From Thermoanaerobacterium butyriciformans (GTDB lineage Bacteria > Bacillota > Thermoanaerobacteria > Thermoanaerobacterales > Thermoanaerobacteraceae): 64,000 bases of DNA. A program made the position numbers and the translations under genes. The notes under the pieces were generated by a model. The model did no database searches. It was given only the letters and a program-made list of their open reading frames with translations, and was not told the origin of the DNA. Shown in pieces: positions 18,004 to 28,033 of this stretch. Positions within the stretch are counted from its first letter, which is position 1. Each line of letters opens with the position of its first letter. Location: the NCBI RefSeq assembly GCF_017874545.1, contig NZ_JAGGLT010000018.1:1-64000 (forward strand), read 5' to 3'.

Positions 18004-18619
18004 TATATCAATGAATATTAATAAAGATATGCCGGTTTATAAGAATAAGCCAGAAAAAAGACCTGAATTAACTGTGACAAGTGATTTTCCCAATGATAGT
18101 GTTCATGAGTCAAGAATAAGCATGGATATGCATACGGGTACGCATTTTGATGCACCTCTTCACATGATACAAGGAGGGGATACGATTGACCATTTTGATA
18201 TAACAAAAGCTGTTTCAAAATGCAAAGTCCTTGATCTTACCAACGTAGATGATAAGATAACCGCAGAAGATTTGAAAAATAAAGACATAGTAAGTGGTGA
18301 ATTTGTCCTATTAAAGACGAAAAATTCATACGATGACAGCTTTAATTTTAACTTTGTCTATCTCGATTCAAGTGGTGCAGAGTATCTGAAAGAAAAGAAG
18401 ATAATAGGAGTGGGAACAGATGGGCTTGGCATAGAAAGAGCACAGCCTAACCATGAGACCCATAAGACATTGTTGGGGAATGGGATAACTATAATTGAAG
18501 GGTTAAGATTAAAAGATGTTGATGAAGGCGAGTATACATTGATAGCTGCGCCATTAAAAATAGATGGTGCTGAAGCCGCTCCTGCCAGAGCATTGTTAAT
18601 TGAGGAAGATAAAAAATGA
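17987..18619 (+). CDS. Cyclase family protein (kynurenine formamidase-like hydrolase)
   Basis: A 210-residue metal-dependent hydrolase of the cyclase/KynB family. The signature HxGTHxDxPxH is present as 'HTGTHFDAPLH' near residue 48, and the later 'ERAQPNHETHKTLL' holds the downstream histidines. Members hydrolyse N-formylkynurenine or other amides; some have no known substrate. With no tryptophan-degrading genes nearby, the reaction is open. Start ATG 17987 or 17990 behind AGGAGGT. Sits between zwf and a 75-residue unknown gene. Confidence 0.88.
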   Translation: MMKIYDISMNINKDMPVYKNKPEKRPELTVTSDFPNDSVHESRISMDMHTGTHFDAPLHMIQGGDTIDHFDITKAVSKCKVLDLTNVDDKITAEDLKNKDIVSGEFVLLKTKNSYDDSFNFNFVYLDSSGAEYLKEKKIIGVGTDGLGIERAQPNHETHKTLLGNGITIIEGLRLKDVDEGEYTLIAAPLKIDGAEAAPARALLIEEDKK

Positions 18620-18843
18620 AGGTGAACATGTACAGTGTAGGAAATTGCATAATTGGCAATTCTGAAGTCAATATAGACGATGTACATGAAATATTAAACT
18701 TATTGATTGAAAAGTACGGAGAAGACACGATGATAGAATTTATTAAAAACTATAAAAATGGCCAAAATCTTTCAGATGCTTTTAAAAATGCTTTATCCAG
18801 TAAGAATATGTTGAGGAAGTTGAAATTTAAGAAAAGTATTTAA
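18616..18843 (+). CDS. Small unknown protein
   Basis: A 75-residue basic, helical protein that starts in a four-base ATGA overlap with the cyclase gene, a strong sign of coupled translation and of being real. Sequence includes 'DVHEILNLLIEKYGEDTMIE' and ends lysine-rich. No signal peptide or membrane segment and no family recognised. Confidence 0.6.
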   Translation: MKVNMYSVGNCIIGNSEVNIDDVHEILNLLIEKYGEDTMIEFIKNYKNGQNLSDAFKNALSSKNMLRKLKFKKSI

Positions 18844-18852
18844 TGGAGGTTA

Positions 18853-20655
18853 ATGATGGATAAGAAGTTAAAAGATAGAAAAGAAATAGATGATAAATAC
18901 AAATGGAGAGTTGAAGATATATATGAAAGTGATGAAAAGTGGAACGACGATTTTGATAAAGCAAAAAAATTGATGAGCCAGCTGTCAAATTTTAGAGGAA
19001 AGGTAAAGGACGAAAAATCTCTTTTAGATGTGCTTAAGTTAGATGAAGACCTCAGCATGATAACCGAGAGGCTGTTTGTTTTTGCAAGAATGAAGAGGGA
19101 TGAGGATAACACTAATGGTAAATATCAGGCATTAGCTGATAAAGCCATGAGGCTTAATATAGAATCTTCCAGCGCTGCTTCATTTATTGTGCCTGCGATT
19201 TTATCAATGGATGAGGGGATTATTAGAGGTTGTATAGAAAAGAATAAGGATTTTGAGGATTACCGTCACTTCCTTGAAGATCTTTTAAGGTATAAGCCAC
19301 ATACCCTTACAGAAAGAGAAGAGATGATTTTGGCAGAAAGTGCTGTTATGGCACAGGCTCCGGGAAATATATTTAAAATGTTGGATAATGCTGATATAAG
19401 ATTTCCTGCGATAGAAGATGAAAATGGCGATTATGCGGAGCTAACTCATGGTAATTTTATAAAGTTTATGAGCAGCAGTGACAGAAACGTAAGGAAAAGG
19501 GCGTTTCAATCATTGTACGGTGTATATAAAAGTTTCGTTAATACATATGCATCAACGACAGATTCAAATGTAAAAAAGGATATTTTTTATTCGAAGATGA
19601 GAAATTATAAGACTTCTTTGGAAGCTTCGCTTTTTGATGACAATGTACCTGTTGATGTATATAATAATTTGATAGGTGCGATTCATGAAAGAATCGATTT
19701 GCTTCACAGATATGTTTCTCTTAGAAAAAGAATGTTGAATCTTGATGAGCTACACATGTACGATCTGTATGTGCCGCTTGTTGAGAATTATGATAAGGAG
19801 TACGATTATGAAGAAGCCAAGAATATTGTCCTTAAAGGTTTGGAGCCATTGGGTGATGAGTACATCAATATATTAAAAGAAGGTTTTAACAATCGTTGGA
19901 TAGATGTTTATGAAAACAGAGGCAAGACATCTGGAGCATATTCGTGGGGGACATATGGTGTGCATCCATACGTGCTTCTTAATTTTCAAGGTAAACTGGA
20001 TGATGTCTTCACTATTGCCCATGAGATGGGACATTCATTGCATACTTATTATTCTGACAAAGCTCAGAAATACATTAACTCCCAATATAAGATATTTGTT
20101 GCGGAAGTGGCCTCAACATGCAATGAAGCGATCTTGATAGACTATTTGATAAAAAATGCAAAAGATAAGAATGAAAAACTCTATTTATTAAATCACTACT
20201 TAGAACAATTTAAAGGAACAATCTACAGGCAAGTTATGTTTGCAGAATTTGAAAAATTTACGCATGAAGAAGTAGAAAAGGGGGAATCATTGACACCTGA
20301 AAAATTGTGTAGAAAATATCATGAACTAAATAAATTTTATTACGGCGATGACATTGTAATAGATGATGAGATTGATTATGAGTGGGAAAGGATACCACAT
20401 TTTTACACAAGTTTTTATGTGTACAAGTACGCCACTGGATTTTCTGCAGCAATTGCTTTATCGCGGATGATTTTAAATGAAGGCAATGCAGCAGTAAAAA
20501 GGTATAAGGAATTTTTGAAAAGCGGTGGTTCTGATTACCCACTTAATATCCTAAAAAAAGCTGGCGTCGACCTTACGACAAAGAAACCTATCTTAGATGC
20601 TTTGGGTGTTTTTGAATCAATACTGGATGAAATGGATAGCTTATTAAACAGGTGA
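18853..20655 (+). CDS. pepF: Oligoendopeptidase F (M3B)
   Basis: A 600-residue cytosolic zinc peptidase that cleaves short peptides. The M3 motif HEMGH (in 'IAHEMGHSLHTYY') lies near residue 390 and a conserved glutamate in 'FVAEVASTCNEAIL' follows about 30 residues later as third ligand. Length matches the family. Start 18853 or 18856, after TGGAGGT. Its stop overlaps the start of sdaAB, so it is in the same operon as zwf through sdaAA. Confidence 0.95.
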   Translation: MMDKKLKDRKEIDDKYKWRVEDIYESDEKWNDDFDKAKKLMSQLSNFRGKVKDEKSLLDVLKLDEDLSMITERLFVFARMKRDEDNTNGKYQALADKAMRLNIESSSAASFIVPAILSMDEGIIRGCIEKNKDFEDYRHFLEDLLRYKPHTLTEREEMILAESAVMAQAPGNIFKMLDNADIRFPAIEDENGDYAELTHGNFIKFMSSSDRNVRKRAFQSLYGVYKSFVNTYASTTDSNVKKDIFYSKMRNYKTSLEASLFDDNVPVDVYNNLIGAIHERIDLLHRYVSLRKRMLNLDELHMYDLYVPLVENYDKEYDYEEAKNIVLKGLEPLGDEYINILKEGFNNRWIDVYENRGKTSGAYSWGTYGVHPYVLLNFQGKLDDVFTIAHEMGHSLHTYYSDKAQKYINSQYKIFVAEVASTCNEAILIDYLIKNAKDKNEKLYLLNHYLEQFKGTIYRQVMFAEFEKFTHEEVEKGESLTPEKLCRKYHELNKFYYGDDIVIDDEIDYEWERIPHFYTSFYVYKYATGFSAAIALSRMILNEGNAAVKRYKEFLKSGGSDYPLNILKKAGVDLTTKKPILDALGVFESILDEMDSLLNR

Positions 20656-21341
20656 TGAATTTGAGAGAATACAGTGTATTTGATATTATGGGGCCTATAA
20701 TGGTAGGACCAAGCAGTTCTCATACGGCAGGTGCTGCTCGTTTAGGGAAGATTGCAAGGCAAATAGCTGGAGATGATATAAAAGACGTTCAGTTTATGCT
20801 TTATGATTCATTTGCAAGTACTTACAAGGGGCATGGTACAGATAAAGCACTTGTTGCAGGTATCTTAGGCCTTGATCCAGATGATGACAGACTGCCACGC
20901 TCTTTTGAACTTGCAAAAGAGCAGAATATATCCGTTTCATTTATGAAAAGCGATAAAGATGCACAGCATCCTAATACAGTTAGAATAATTATAAAGAATA
21001 CATCTGGTGATGTAACTGATGTTTTAGGTTCATCAATAGGCGGTGGCAATGTCGTATTAAAGGAAATCAACGGTATGAATGTTGAATTTACAGGAGAATA
21101 TGAGACATTGATAACAGAGCATATTGATAAGCCGGGAATTATTGCTATGGTAACAAAAGTTCTTGCAGAATATAAGATAAATATTGCATTTATGAGAGTA
21201 TATAGACAATTAAAGGGTGATAATGCTATTATGGTAATAGAATCTGATCAAGTCATACCAGAAGATGTAAGTATTAGCATAGAGAGGATAAATGGCATCG
21301 AAAAAGCCATTGTCATAAACAGCATAAAAAATACATACTGA
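20655..21341 (+). CDS. sdaAB: L-serine dehydratase, iron-sulfur type, beta subunit
   Basis: A 228-residue subunit of the oxygen-sensitive 4Fe-4S serine deaminase (serine to pyruvate and ammonia). 'MVGPSSSHTAGAARLG' near residue 14 is the family signature and the C-terminal 'KPGIIAMVTKVLAEYKINIA' is an ACT domain. ATG 20655 overlaps the pepF stop; a TTG at 20661 with AGGTGAT upstream is an alternative. The alpha subunit follows directly. Confidence 0.95.
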   Translation: MNLREYSVFDIMGPIMVGPSSSHTAGAARLGKIARQIAGDDIKDVQFMLYDSFASTYKGHGTDKALVAGILGLDPDDDRLPRSFELAKEQNISVSFMKSDKDAQHPNTVRIIIKNTSGDVTDVLGSSIGGGNVVLKEINGMNVEFTGEYETLITEHIDKPGIIAMVTKVLAEYKINIAFMRVYRQLKGDNAIMVIESDQVIPEDVSISIERINGIEKAIVINSIKNTY

Positions 21342-21351
21342 GGTGAAGATC

Positions 21352-22230
21352 TTGTACCAGTTTAATAGTGGATTTGAATTGCTTGAACTTACAAGAAAAT
21401 ACAACATGCCCATATCTGAGGTTGTGATAAACTATGAACATGAGATGACAGGCAATGACAGAGAGATAATCATTAACAAAATGAAAGCAAATTTAGATGT
21501 CATGAGGAAAGCGATTGAAAAAGGTTTAAAAGATGATATAAAGTCAGTAGGTGGATTTATCGGCGGCGATGCAAAAAGACTTTATGATAAGATTATCAAT
21601 AATTTTACAATAAGCGGAGAGACGGTTTCAAAGGCTGTTGCATCTGCAATTGCAGTATCAGAAGTAAATGCATCGATGGGCAAAATAGTAGCTGCACCTA
21701 CTGCTGGTTCCAGCGGTGTCATTCCTGGGGCGTTAATAACTATAGCAAGGAAATTTGGTAAAAGTGATGATGAACTGATACGATCGTTATTTACATCATC
21801 AGGTATTGGAATAATAATTGCTAAGAATTCCACATTGTCAGGTGCAGAAGGCGGTTGCCAAGCAGAAGTAGGTTCGGCATCTGCAATGGCAGCAGCTGCT
21901 TTAGTTGAATTAATGGGTGGTTCTCCGGATGAGTCTCTTAATGCAGCATCTTTTGCAATTATGAATCTTTTGGGATTAGTATGTGATCCTGTTGCAGGTT
22001 TAGTTGAAGTTCCGTGTGTGACGCGAAATGCTATTGGTACCGCTAATGCGCTGATATGTGCTGATTTAGCACTATCCGGCATGAAAAGTATTATTCCATT
22101 TGATGATGTGATAAGCGCTATGGATAGCGTTGGGAAAATGATGCCTTGCGCATTGAAAGAGACGGCAGAAGGCGGACTTGCTAATACAACAACAGGCATA
22201 AAATTTAAAATGAATTTTTCAGAAGATTAA
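21352..22230 (+). CDS. sdaAA: L-serine dehydratase, iron-sulfur type, alpha subunit
   Basis: A 292-residue catalytic subunit. 'APTAGSSGVIPGAL', 'GGCQAEVGSASAMAAAAL' and 'CDPVAGLVEVPC' contain the cysteines that bind the 4Fe-4S cluster. TTG 21352 is chosen because GAGGTGA sits 5 bases before it; GTG 21343 lies inside that SD. Together with sdaAB it makes the two-subunit clostridial enzyme. A strong terminator follows. Confidence 0.95.
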   Translation: MYQFNSGFELLELTRKYNMPISEVVINYEHEMTGNDREIIINKMKANLDVMRKAIEKGLKDDIKSVGGFIGGDAKRLYDKIINNFTISGETVSKAVASAIAVSEVNASMGKIVAAPTAGSSGVIPGALITIARKFGKSDDELIRSLFTSSGIGIIIAKNSTLSGAEGGCQAEVGSASAMAAAALVELMGGSPDESLNAASFAIMNLLGLVCDPVAGLVEVPCVTRNAIGTANALICADLALSGMKSIIPFDDVISAMDSVGKMMPCALKETAEGGLANTTTGIKFKMNFSED

Positions 22231-22237
22231 TTTATAT

Positions 22238-22270
22238 GGCTTTACGGTGAAGACCGTAAAGCCTTTTTTC
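22238..22270 (+). terminator. Terminator of the zwf-sdaA operon
   Basis: An 11-bp perfect stem (22238-22248, 22253-22263) with a GAAG tetraloop and TTTTTT. Two smaller dyads follow at 22278-22295 and 22300-22314. Confidence 0.95.
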
Positions 22271-22397
22271 CATAAAGACCGATTTTTTAATCGGTAATTA
22301 CCTCGAAGAGAGGTTGAAACTGTTTAAATTTATTTAATTTTCTATTATAATATATTCATATATTATGATGTTGATACAAATCAAAGGAGATGAAAAA

Positions 22398-23468
22398 ATG
22401 GAAATCGTGAATGTTGATTTGAAGGATTATTCATATCCCATATACATATCAAATGGGATTCTAAAAGATATTGGACTATATTTAAAAAAGCATTTGAGAA
22501 GCAATATGGTATTGATTATAACTGATTCAAATGTTTCTGAGTTGTATCTTTCTAGGCTTGAAAATTCTTTATTAAATAATGGATTTATAGTTAATCATTC
22601 TATTATAAAAGCCGGAGAAGAAAGCAAAAACTTGGATACAGTAAAACGTCTATTGGAAGAGTGTTTTAAATTTGGTTTATTGAGAGACAGTGCAATTGTA
22701 GCATTAGGTGGTGGAGTAGTAGGGGATATAGCAGGACTTGTATCAGCATTGTTTATGAGAGGAATAGATTTTATACAAGTTCCAACTACATTGCTAGCAC
22801 AGGTTGATAGCAGCGTCGGTGGCAAAGTTGGAGTAAATTTAAAAGAAGGGAAAAATATGGCTGGTGCTTTTTATCAGCCAAAGGCTGTTTTTGTAGATAC
22901 AGATGTATTGAAAAGTTTAGATAAAAGGGAAATCAGAGGTGGCATATCTGAGATAATCAAATATGGAATAATTAAAGATGAATCTTTATTTAATTTTATT
23001 GAAAGCAATATAAAAGAAATATTAGATCTAGACGATGAGAAAGTAAGACATCTTATTAAAAGGTCGTGTGAAATAAAAAGCGATGTTGTATCAAAAGATG
23101 AAAAAGAAAGCAGTATAAGAGCTGTTTTAAATTATGGACATACGATAGGACACGCTATAGAATCGCTTACGAAGTATAAAAAATACATACATGGTGAAGC
23201 CGTTGCAATTGGAATGTATTACGCTGCAAAAATTGCACTAAATAGAAAGTACATTGATATAGATTATTTATCTCGAATCAGATCACTTTTAGTTGCATCA
23301 GAGCTTCCTGTGGATTATGGAAATCTGGACAAATATGAAATATTAGAAGGCATAAAGCACGACAAAAAAAATCGGGAAGGCAAAATAAAATTTGTATTGC
23401 CGGTCGGTTATGGTGACGCAGACATTTTCGATGTATCAGAAGAAGAAATATTGAATGTTTTAAATTGA
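22398..23468 (+). CDS. aroB: 3-dehydroquinate synthase
   Basis: A 356-residue enzyme that turns DAHP into 3-dehydroquinate, second step of the shikimate pathway. NAD-binding 'LGGGVVGDIAGLVSA', 'DSSVGGKVGVN' and zinc-ligand regions 'GGISEIIKYG' and 'NYGHTIGHAIE' are all present. ATG 22398 is preferred since AAAGGAGATG precedes it; the earlier frame start at 22365 lies in the leader. Single-gene unit apart from the later aro operon. Confidence 0.95.
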   Translation: MEIVNVDLKDYSYPIYISNGILKDIGLYLKKHLRSNMVLIITDSNVSELYLSRLENSLLNNGFIVNHSIIKAGEESKNLDTVKRLLEECFKFGLLRDSAIVALGGGVVGDIAGLVSALFMRGIDFIQVPTTLLAQVDSSVGGKVGVNLKEGKNMAGAFYQPKAVFVDTDVLKSLDKREIRGGISEIIKYGIIKDESLFNFIESNIKEILDLDDEKVRHLIKRSCEIKSDVVSKDEKESSIRAVLNYGHTIGHAIESLTKYKKYIHGEAVAIGMYYAAKIALNRKYIDIDYLSRIRSLLVASELPVDYGNLDKYEILEGIKHDKKNREGKIKFVLPVGYGDADIFDVSEEEILNVLN

Positions 23469-23494
23469 AGGGATTTTTACATCTCTTTTTTTTT
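23468..23494 (+). terminator. Terminator of aroB
   Basis: A 7-bp stem with a G-T pair (23468-23474, 23481-23487), 6-base loop and a run of nine T. Weak stem but a long T-run. Confidence 0.65.
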
Positions 23495-23618
23495 GCCTTT
23501 AAAAAGCTTTAAAATTATTTAATAAAAATTAAAAATTTTAGGCTTTAATTATTTTATGATAAAGTGCTATAATATATTATTAGTACCAGCTACTAACTAT
23601 TTAAATGGAGATGATATT

Positions 23619-25247
23619 GTGATTGAAATGACTATTGGTCAGTATCTTGACTATATTTCAGAAAAATATCCAAACCATGACGCTCTTATTGTATCAGATA
23701 AGGTAAGATATACCTACAGAGATTTGAAATTTATGGCTAATAAATTGGCAAAAGGTTTATTAAACATAGGTATTAAGAAAGGAGATCACATAGCTATATG
23801 GGCTTCTAATGTTCCAGAATGGGTAATAACGCTTTTTGCTACTGCAAAGATTGGTTGTCCTATTGTCCCAATGAATACAGAATACAGAGAAAATGAATTA
23901 CAGTATGTTTTAAAGCAGTCTGACGCAAAAGCTTTAATATTGATTGACGGGTATAAAGATTTAGACTATGTTAAAACAATATACAATCTCATTCCAAGTT
24001 TGCAAAAAACTGATAAAGAAAACTTACATTCAAATGAGTTTCCAAATCTTAAATATGTTATTAATATAGGAGAAAAATGCAATCCAGGAATGTACAGTTT
24101 TAATGAAATATTAATGATGGGTGAACAATATGATGACGATATGGTATACGAAATACAAAATTCTTTAAAACCAGATGAGGTAATTGATATTCAATATACA
24201 TCAGGAACAACAGACTTTCCAAAAGGTGCCATGCTTACACACTATGGACTTTTAAACAATGGCGATGCCATAGCGACTCGAATGAAATTTACAGAAAATG
24301 ATAAACTTTGCATTACGGTACCGCTTTTTCACTGCTTCGGATATACGCTTTCAGTTATGGCATGTTTATCAAAAGGTGCTACAATGGTATTAGTAGATCA
24401 CTTTAATCCAGTTAAAGTTATGGAGGCTATTGACAAAGAAAAATGTACTGCATTTAATGGCGTTCCTACTATGTTTATAACTATGCTTAATCATCCAGAC
24501 TTTGATAAATTTGATTTTTCTACTTTAAGGACAGGTATAATGGCAGGTTCGGTATGTCCTAAGAAAGTGATGGAAGCAGTAGTGGAAAAAATGAATATGA
24601 GAGAGATAACAAGTGTCTATGGACTTACAGAAGCATCACCGGGTATTACGCAGACTAGTGTTGATGATTCTTTAGAGGATAGGGTTTCAACTGTTGGATA
24701 TGTCTTTCCTGGAGTTGATATAAAAATTGTAGATCCTAAGACATTAAAAGAAGTTCCAATAGGCTCAGAAGGAGAAATAATGGCTAGAGGTTACAATGTA
24801 ATGAAAGGGTATTACAAGATGAAAGAAGAAACAGAAAAAGCCATAGAAAAAGACGGATGGCTTCATACGGGAGATATCGGTAAGCTTGATGATAGAGGGT
24901 ATTTAAAAATTACAGGTAGATTAAAAGACATAATAATAAGGGGTGGCGAAAATATTTCACCTACAGAAATAGAGGAATGTTTATATCACCATCCAGGTGT
25001 AAAAGATGTTCAAATTGTTGGAGTTCCTGATGAAAAATATGGGGAAGAAATTATGGCTTATATAATACCGAAAGAGGGATATCACATTGAAGCTGAAGAT
25101 ATCAGGGAATATGCTAGAAAGAAGCTGGCTAGATTTAAGGTGCCCAAGTACGTCAAGATAATTGACGAATTTCCAAAAACAGCAAGCGGCAAGATTCAAA
25201 AATACCGCTTAAGAGAAATGGCTATGTCTGAGCTAAATTTGTCTTGA
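23619..25247 (+). CDS. AMP-forming acyl-CoA synthetase family protein
   Basis: A 542-residue adenylating enzyme. The AMP-binding P-loop 'YTSGTTDFPKGAM' near residue 193, 'YGLTEASPG', 'GWLHTGDIGKLDDRGY', 'GRLKDIIIRGGENISPTEIE' and the catalytic lysine in 'PKTASGKIQKYRLRE' are all intact. Closest in style to medium/long-chain fatty-acid CoA ligases (FadD-like). The exact acid is unknown. GTG 23619 is chosen because GGAG ends 8 bases before it. An extended -10 (TGC-TATAAT, 23568-23573) lies upstream. Its place between aroB and pheA may be chance. Confidence 0.9.
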   Translation: MIEMTIGQYLDYISEKYPNHDALIVSDKVRYTYRDLKFMANKLAKGLLNIGIKKGDHIAIWASNVPEWVITLFATAKIGCPIVPMNTEYRENELQYVLKQSDAKALILIDGYKDLDYVKTIYNLIPSLQKTDKENLHSNEFPNLKYVINIGEKCNPGMYSFNEILMMGEQYDDDMVYEIQNSLKPDEVIDIQYTSGTTDFPKGAMLTHYGLLNNGDAIATRMKFTENDKLCITVPLFHCFGYTLSVMACLSKGATMVLVDHFNPVKVMEAIDKEKCTAFNGVPTMFITMLNHPDFDKFDFSTLRTGIMAGSVCPKKVMEAVVEKMNMREITSVYGLTEASPGITQTSVDDSLEDRVSTVGYVFPGVDIKIVDPKTLKEVPIGSEGEIMARGYNVMKGYYKMKEETEKAIEKDGWLHTGDIGKLDDRGYLKITGRLKDIIIRGGENISPTEIEECLYHHPGVKDVQIVGVPDEKYGEEIMAYIIPKEGYHIEAEDIREYARKKLARFKVPKYVKIIDEFPKTASGKIQKYRLREMAMSELNLS

Positions 25248-25272
25248 CTTCACTAAAACAAAGTATTAAAAT
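25244..25272 (+). promoter_or_regulatory. Promoter of the pheA-aroF-tyrA-aroA operon
   Basis: TTGACT (25244-25249), a 17-bp spacer and TAAAAT (25267-25272). The -35 overlaps the stop codon of the acyl-CoA ligase gene. No terminator separates the two genes. Confidence 0.7.
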
Positions 25273-25299
25273 ATCAGAAAAAGCTTAAGGGGGTGTCAA

Positions 25300-26124
25300 A
25301 TGAATATATACTATCTTGGCCCTAGAGGCACTTTTTCTGAGCAAGCTCTTCTTAATTATCTTAAACAAAAGGATGGATATTGCGTAGAAGAATTAAAGAC
25401 AATACCCGACATTGTTACAAGGTTGAGAGCAAACAAAGGTGATGAAGGATTAGTTCCTGTGGAAAACTCCATAGAAGGCACTGTGAATGTAACACTGGAT
25501 ATGCTGATAAACGATGCGGAAGGGCTTAAAATAAAGGAAGAAATAGTCATACCCATTTCTCATTGTCTTATTGCAGATGAAATAATTGATTTTGAGGATA
25601 TAAAAACAATTATTTCTCATCCGCAGGCATTAGCACAATGCAGAGAATATATAAGAAAAAATTTGCCAAATGCTACGGTTATAAATACTGATAGCACAGC
25701 AAAAGCGGTTGAAGAAATAAAAAATAAATGTGATGCTGCAGCTATAGGCAATGCAAGGGCAGCAGAAATATATAATGCAAAGATAATTGATAGAGACATA
25801 CAGGATGTAAAAAATAATTTTACGAGATTTATTGTGCTTGCTCATGAAGATTCTCAATATACTGGCTGTGATAAGACAACTTTAGTATTTTCTGTGCCAA
25901 ATAAACCAGGTAGTCTTCATAATATACTCGGAGTTTTTGCTGATGAAAATATAAACATGACGAAGATCGAGTCAAGACCTTCAAGAAAAAAAATAGGTGA
26001 ATATGTTTTTTGGGTTGACATTGAAGGTCATAGATGCGATAATCGTATTATTAAAGCATTAGAAGCTTTGAATGGTAAAACGGAATTTTTAAAGGTTTTA
26101 GGGTCATATCCTAAATACAAGTAA
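25300..26124 (+). CDS. pheA: Prephenate dehydratase
   Basis: A 274-residue enzyme for phenylpyruvate formation in phenylalanine synthesis. Catalytic domain with 'GPRGTFSEQA' at residue 6, 'VPVENSIEGTVNVT' and 'TRFIVL', then an ACT domain with 'NKPGSLHNILGVFADENIN' and 'IESRPSR' that binds phenylalanine for feedback control. No chorismate mutase domain is fused. Start ATG behind AGGGGGTG. First gene of a four-gene aromatic operon. Confidence 0.96.
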   Translation: MNIYYLGPRGTFSEQALLNYLKQKDGYCVEELKTIPDIVTRLRANKGDEGLVPVENSIEGTVNVTLDMLINDAEGLKIKEEIVIPISHCLIADEIIDFEDIKTIISHPQALAQCREYIRKNLPNATVINTDSTAKAVEEIKNKCDAAAIGNARAAEIYNAKIIDRDIQDVKNNFTRFIVLAHEDSQYTGCDKTTLVFSVPNKPGSLHNILGVFADENINMTKIESRPSRKKIGEYVFWVDIEGHRCDNRIIKALEALNGKTEFLKVLGSYPKYK

Positions 26125-26148
26125 AACGGTAGAACGGAGGATTATTGT

Positions 26149-27165
26149 ATGGTAATTGTAATGAAGCCAAACGCTACAGAAAAACAAATTTCTGATGTAT
26201 CAAATCTTTTATTGTCCCTCGATTTAAAACCACATATATCAAGAGGAGAAGAGCGGGTTGTAATAGGTGTAATTGGAGACAAGAAAAAGCTTAAAGAAAA
26301 AAATGTTGAGCTAATGGAAGGCGTAGAAAAAGTTATACCTATAGTAGAATCATATAAACTTGCAAGTCGAACATTCAATCCTGTGTCGACAATTGTGGAT
26401 GTGGATGGTGTATCAGTAGGTGGTAAAAATATAGTTATTATGGCTGGTCCATGTGCTGTAGAGAGCAAAGAACAGCTTTTTGAAAGCGCTGAAGCAGTTA
26501 AGAAATTCGGTGCTAAATTTTTACGCGGTGGTGCATATAAACCTCGCACGTCTCCATATTCCTTTCAAGGTCTTGAAAAAGAAGGACTAGAAATGCTTTA
26601 TGAAGCAAAAAAATACACTGGACTTAAAATTGTGACAGAGGTAATGGATATCCATTCGATAGAAATTGTTTCTAAATATGCAGATGTATTGCAGATTGGA
26701 GCAAGGAATATGCAAAATTTTTCGCTTCTTAAAGAAGTTGGAAGATCCAACAGGCCTGTTCTTTTAAAGAGAGGCATTGCCGCAACAATAGAGGAGTGGC
26801 TTAACGCGGCTGAATACATTTTAAGTGAAGGCAACAAAAATGTGATACTTTGTGAAAGGGGCATAAGGACTTTTGAGCAGTATACGAGAAATACTTTAGA
26901 TTTAAGCGCAGTGCCTGTCATTAAAAAATTAAGCCACTTACCCATAATAGTAGATCCAAGTCATGGAACTGGTAAATCATTTTTAGTTAGTCCAATGGCA
27001 AAAGCTGCAATAGCTGCTGGTGCTGACGGCCTTATCATTGAAGTTCACCCGGATCCTAAAAATGCACTGTCTGATGGTGCTCAGTCCTTGACTCCTAAGG
27101 AATTTGAGGTCTTAACGAAAGAAATATCAAAAGTAGCAAATGCTGTAGGGCGTGATTTTATATGA
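26149..27165 (+). CDS. aroF: 3-deoxy-7-phosphoheptulonate synthase (DAHP synthase)
   Basis: A 338-residue type I-beta DAHP synthase that joins PEP and erythrose-4-phosphate. N-terminal ferredoxin-like domain (about 1-70, '[17 protein letters not shown]') precedes the barrel with 'MAGPCAVES', '[16 protein letters not shown]', 'DPSHGTG'. The N-terminal domain carries allosteric control in relatives. SD is CGGAGGA. Stop overlaps the tyrA start by four bases. Confidence 0.96.
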   Translation: MVIVMKPNATEKQISDVSNLLLSLDLKPHISRGEERVVIGVIGDKKKLKEKNVELMEGVEKVIPIVESYKLASRTFNPVSTIVDVDGVSVGGKNIVIMAGPCAVESKEQLFESAEAVKKFGAKFLRGGAYKPRTSPYSFQGLEKEGLEMLYEAKKYTGLKIVTEVMDIHSIEIVSKYADVLQIGARNMQNFSLLKEVGRSNRPVLLKRGIAATIEEWLNAAEYILSEGNKNVILCERGIRTFEQYTRNTLDLSAVPVIKKLSHLPIIVDPSHGTGKSFLVSPMAKAAIAAGADGLIIEVHPDPKNALSDGAQSLTPKEFEVLTKEISKVANAVGRDFI

Positions 27166-28007
27166 TTGAAAAGGTAGCAGTTGTAGGTCTGGGACTTATT
27201 GGCGGTTCTTTGGCAAAAGCTATAAAAAAATGCACAGACTTAAGAATAATAGGTGTCGATGTAAGAAATGATTATATAGATGAAGCATTAAGTAAAGGAA
27301 TAATTGATGAAGGCTTTAAAAAGATCGAATCGAAAATAGATGCCGATGTCGTGTTTATATGTACACCTGTCGGAGCGGTTATAAGTTGCATTGAAGAAAT
27401 ACTGCCGTATTTAAAAGATGGCTGTATAATAACTGATGTTGGAAGTACAAAAAGAACAATAATGAATGCCATAAATGAGATAATACCTGAAAACATGTTT
27501 TTTATCGGCGGACATCCAATGACAGGTTCTGAGAAGTTCGGCTTTTTTGCAAGCAATTCTGAACTTTTTAATGGGAATAATTATTTTATCGTTCCAGGTA
27601 AAAATACACCAGTAGAAATTGTCGATGTATTTATAAATGAGATCGTCAAAAAATTAGGAGCTAAACCCATATTAATAGACAGCGATTCCCATGATAAAAT
27701 AGTTGGCATTGTGAGTCATGTGCCACACATATTGTCGGCCACCTTGACTAATTTTGTCTACAAGGAAGATGCTGATTCTATAAAGTTTGCTGCTGGTGGC
27801 TTTAAAGATACCACAAGGATCTCCATGTCTCAAACAGAGATGTGGAAAGACATAATTTTAAACAATAAAGAAGTAATAAAAAATTTACTTTTAGACTATG
27901 AGAATCTATTAAATGAATTTTTGTTTTACTTAGAACACGATGATATAGAATCGTTGTGCAAATTTTTTGATTCAGCTAGAGAAATCAGGAAAAGCATAGC
28001 TTCTTAA
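27162..28007 (+). CDS. tyrA: Prephenate dehydrogenase
   Basis: A 281-residue NAD-dependent enzyme of tyrosine synthesis. Rossmann motif '[14 protein letters not shown]' at residue 9, then '[13 protein letters not shown]' with the catalytic histidine and '[12 protein letters not shown]' in the helical dimer domain. It lacks the C-terminal ACT domain found in some homologues. Starts in an ATGA overlap with aroF. Confidence 0.95.
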   Translation: MIEKVAVVGLGLIGGSLAKAIKKCTDLRIIGVDVRNDYIDEALSKGIIDEGFKKIESKIDADVVFICTPVGAVISCIEEILPYLKDGCIITDVGSTKRTIMNAINEIIPENMFFIGGHPMTGSEKFGFFASNSELFNGNNYFIVPGKNTPVEIVDVFINEIVKKLGAKPILIDSDSHDKIVGIVSHVPHILSATLTNFVYKEDADSIKFAAGGFKDTTRISMSQTEMWKDIILNNKEVIKNLLLDYENLLNEFLFYLEHDDIESLCKFFDSAREIRKSIAS

Positions 28008-28033
28008 CTTTAGAAAGGAATGAATATTTTTCT

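Noticed and set aside
21582-22199. Minus-strand open frame of 205 codons
   Set aside because: Antisense to sdaAA, an enzyme with all motifs intact; alanine/serine-rich composition of a shadow frame.
22278-22314. Possible T-box or riboswitch before aroB
   Set aside because: The dyads lie upstream of the likely promoter and lack any T-box signature.
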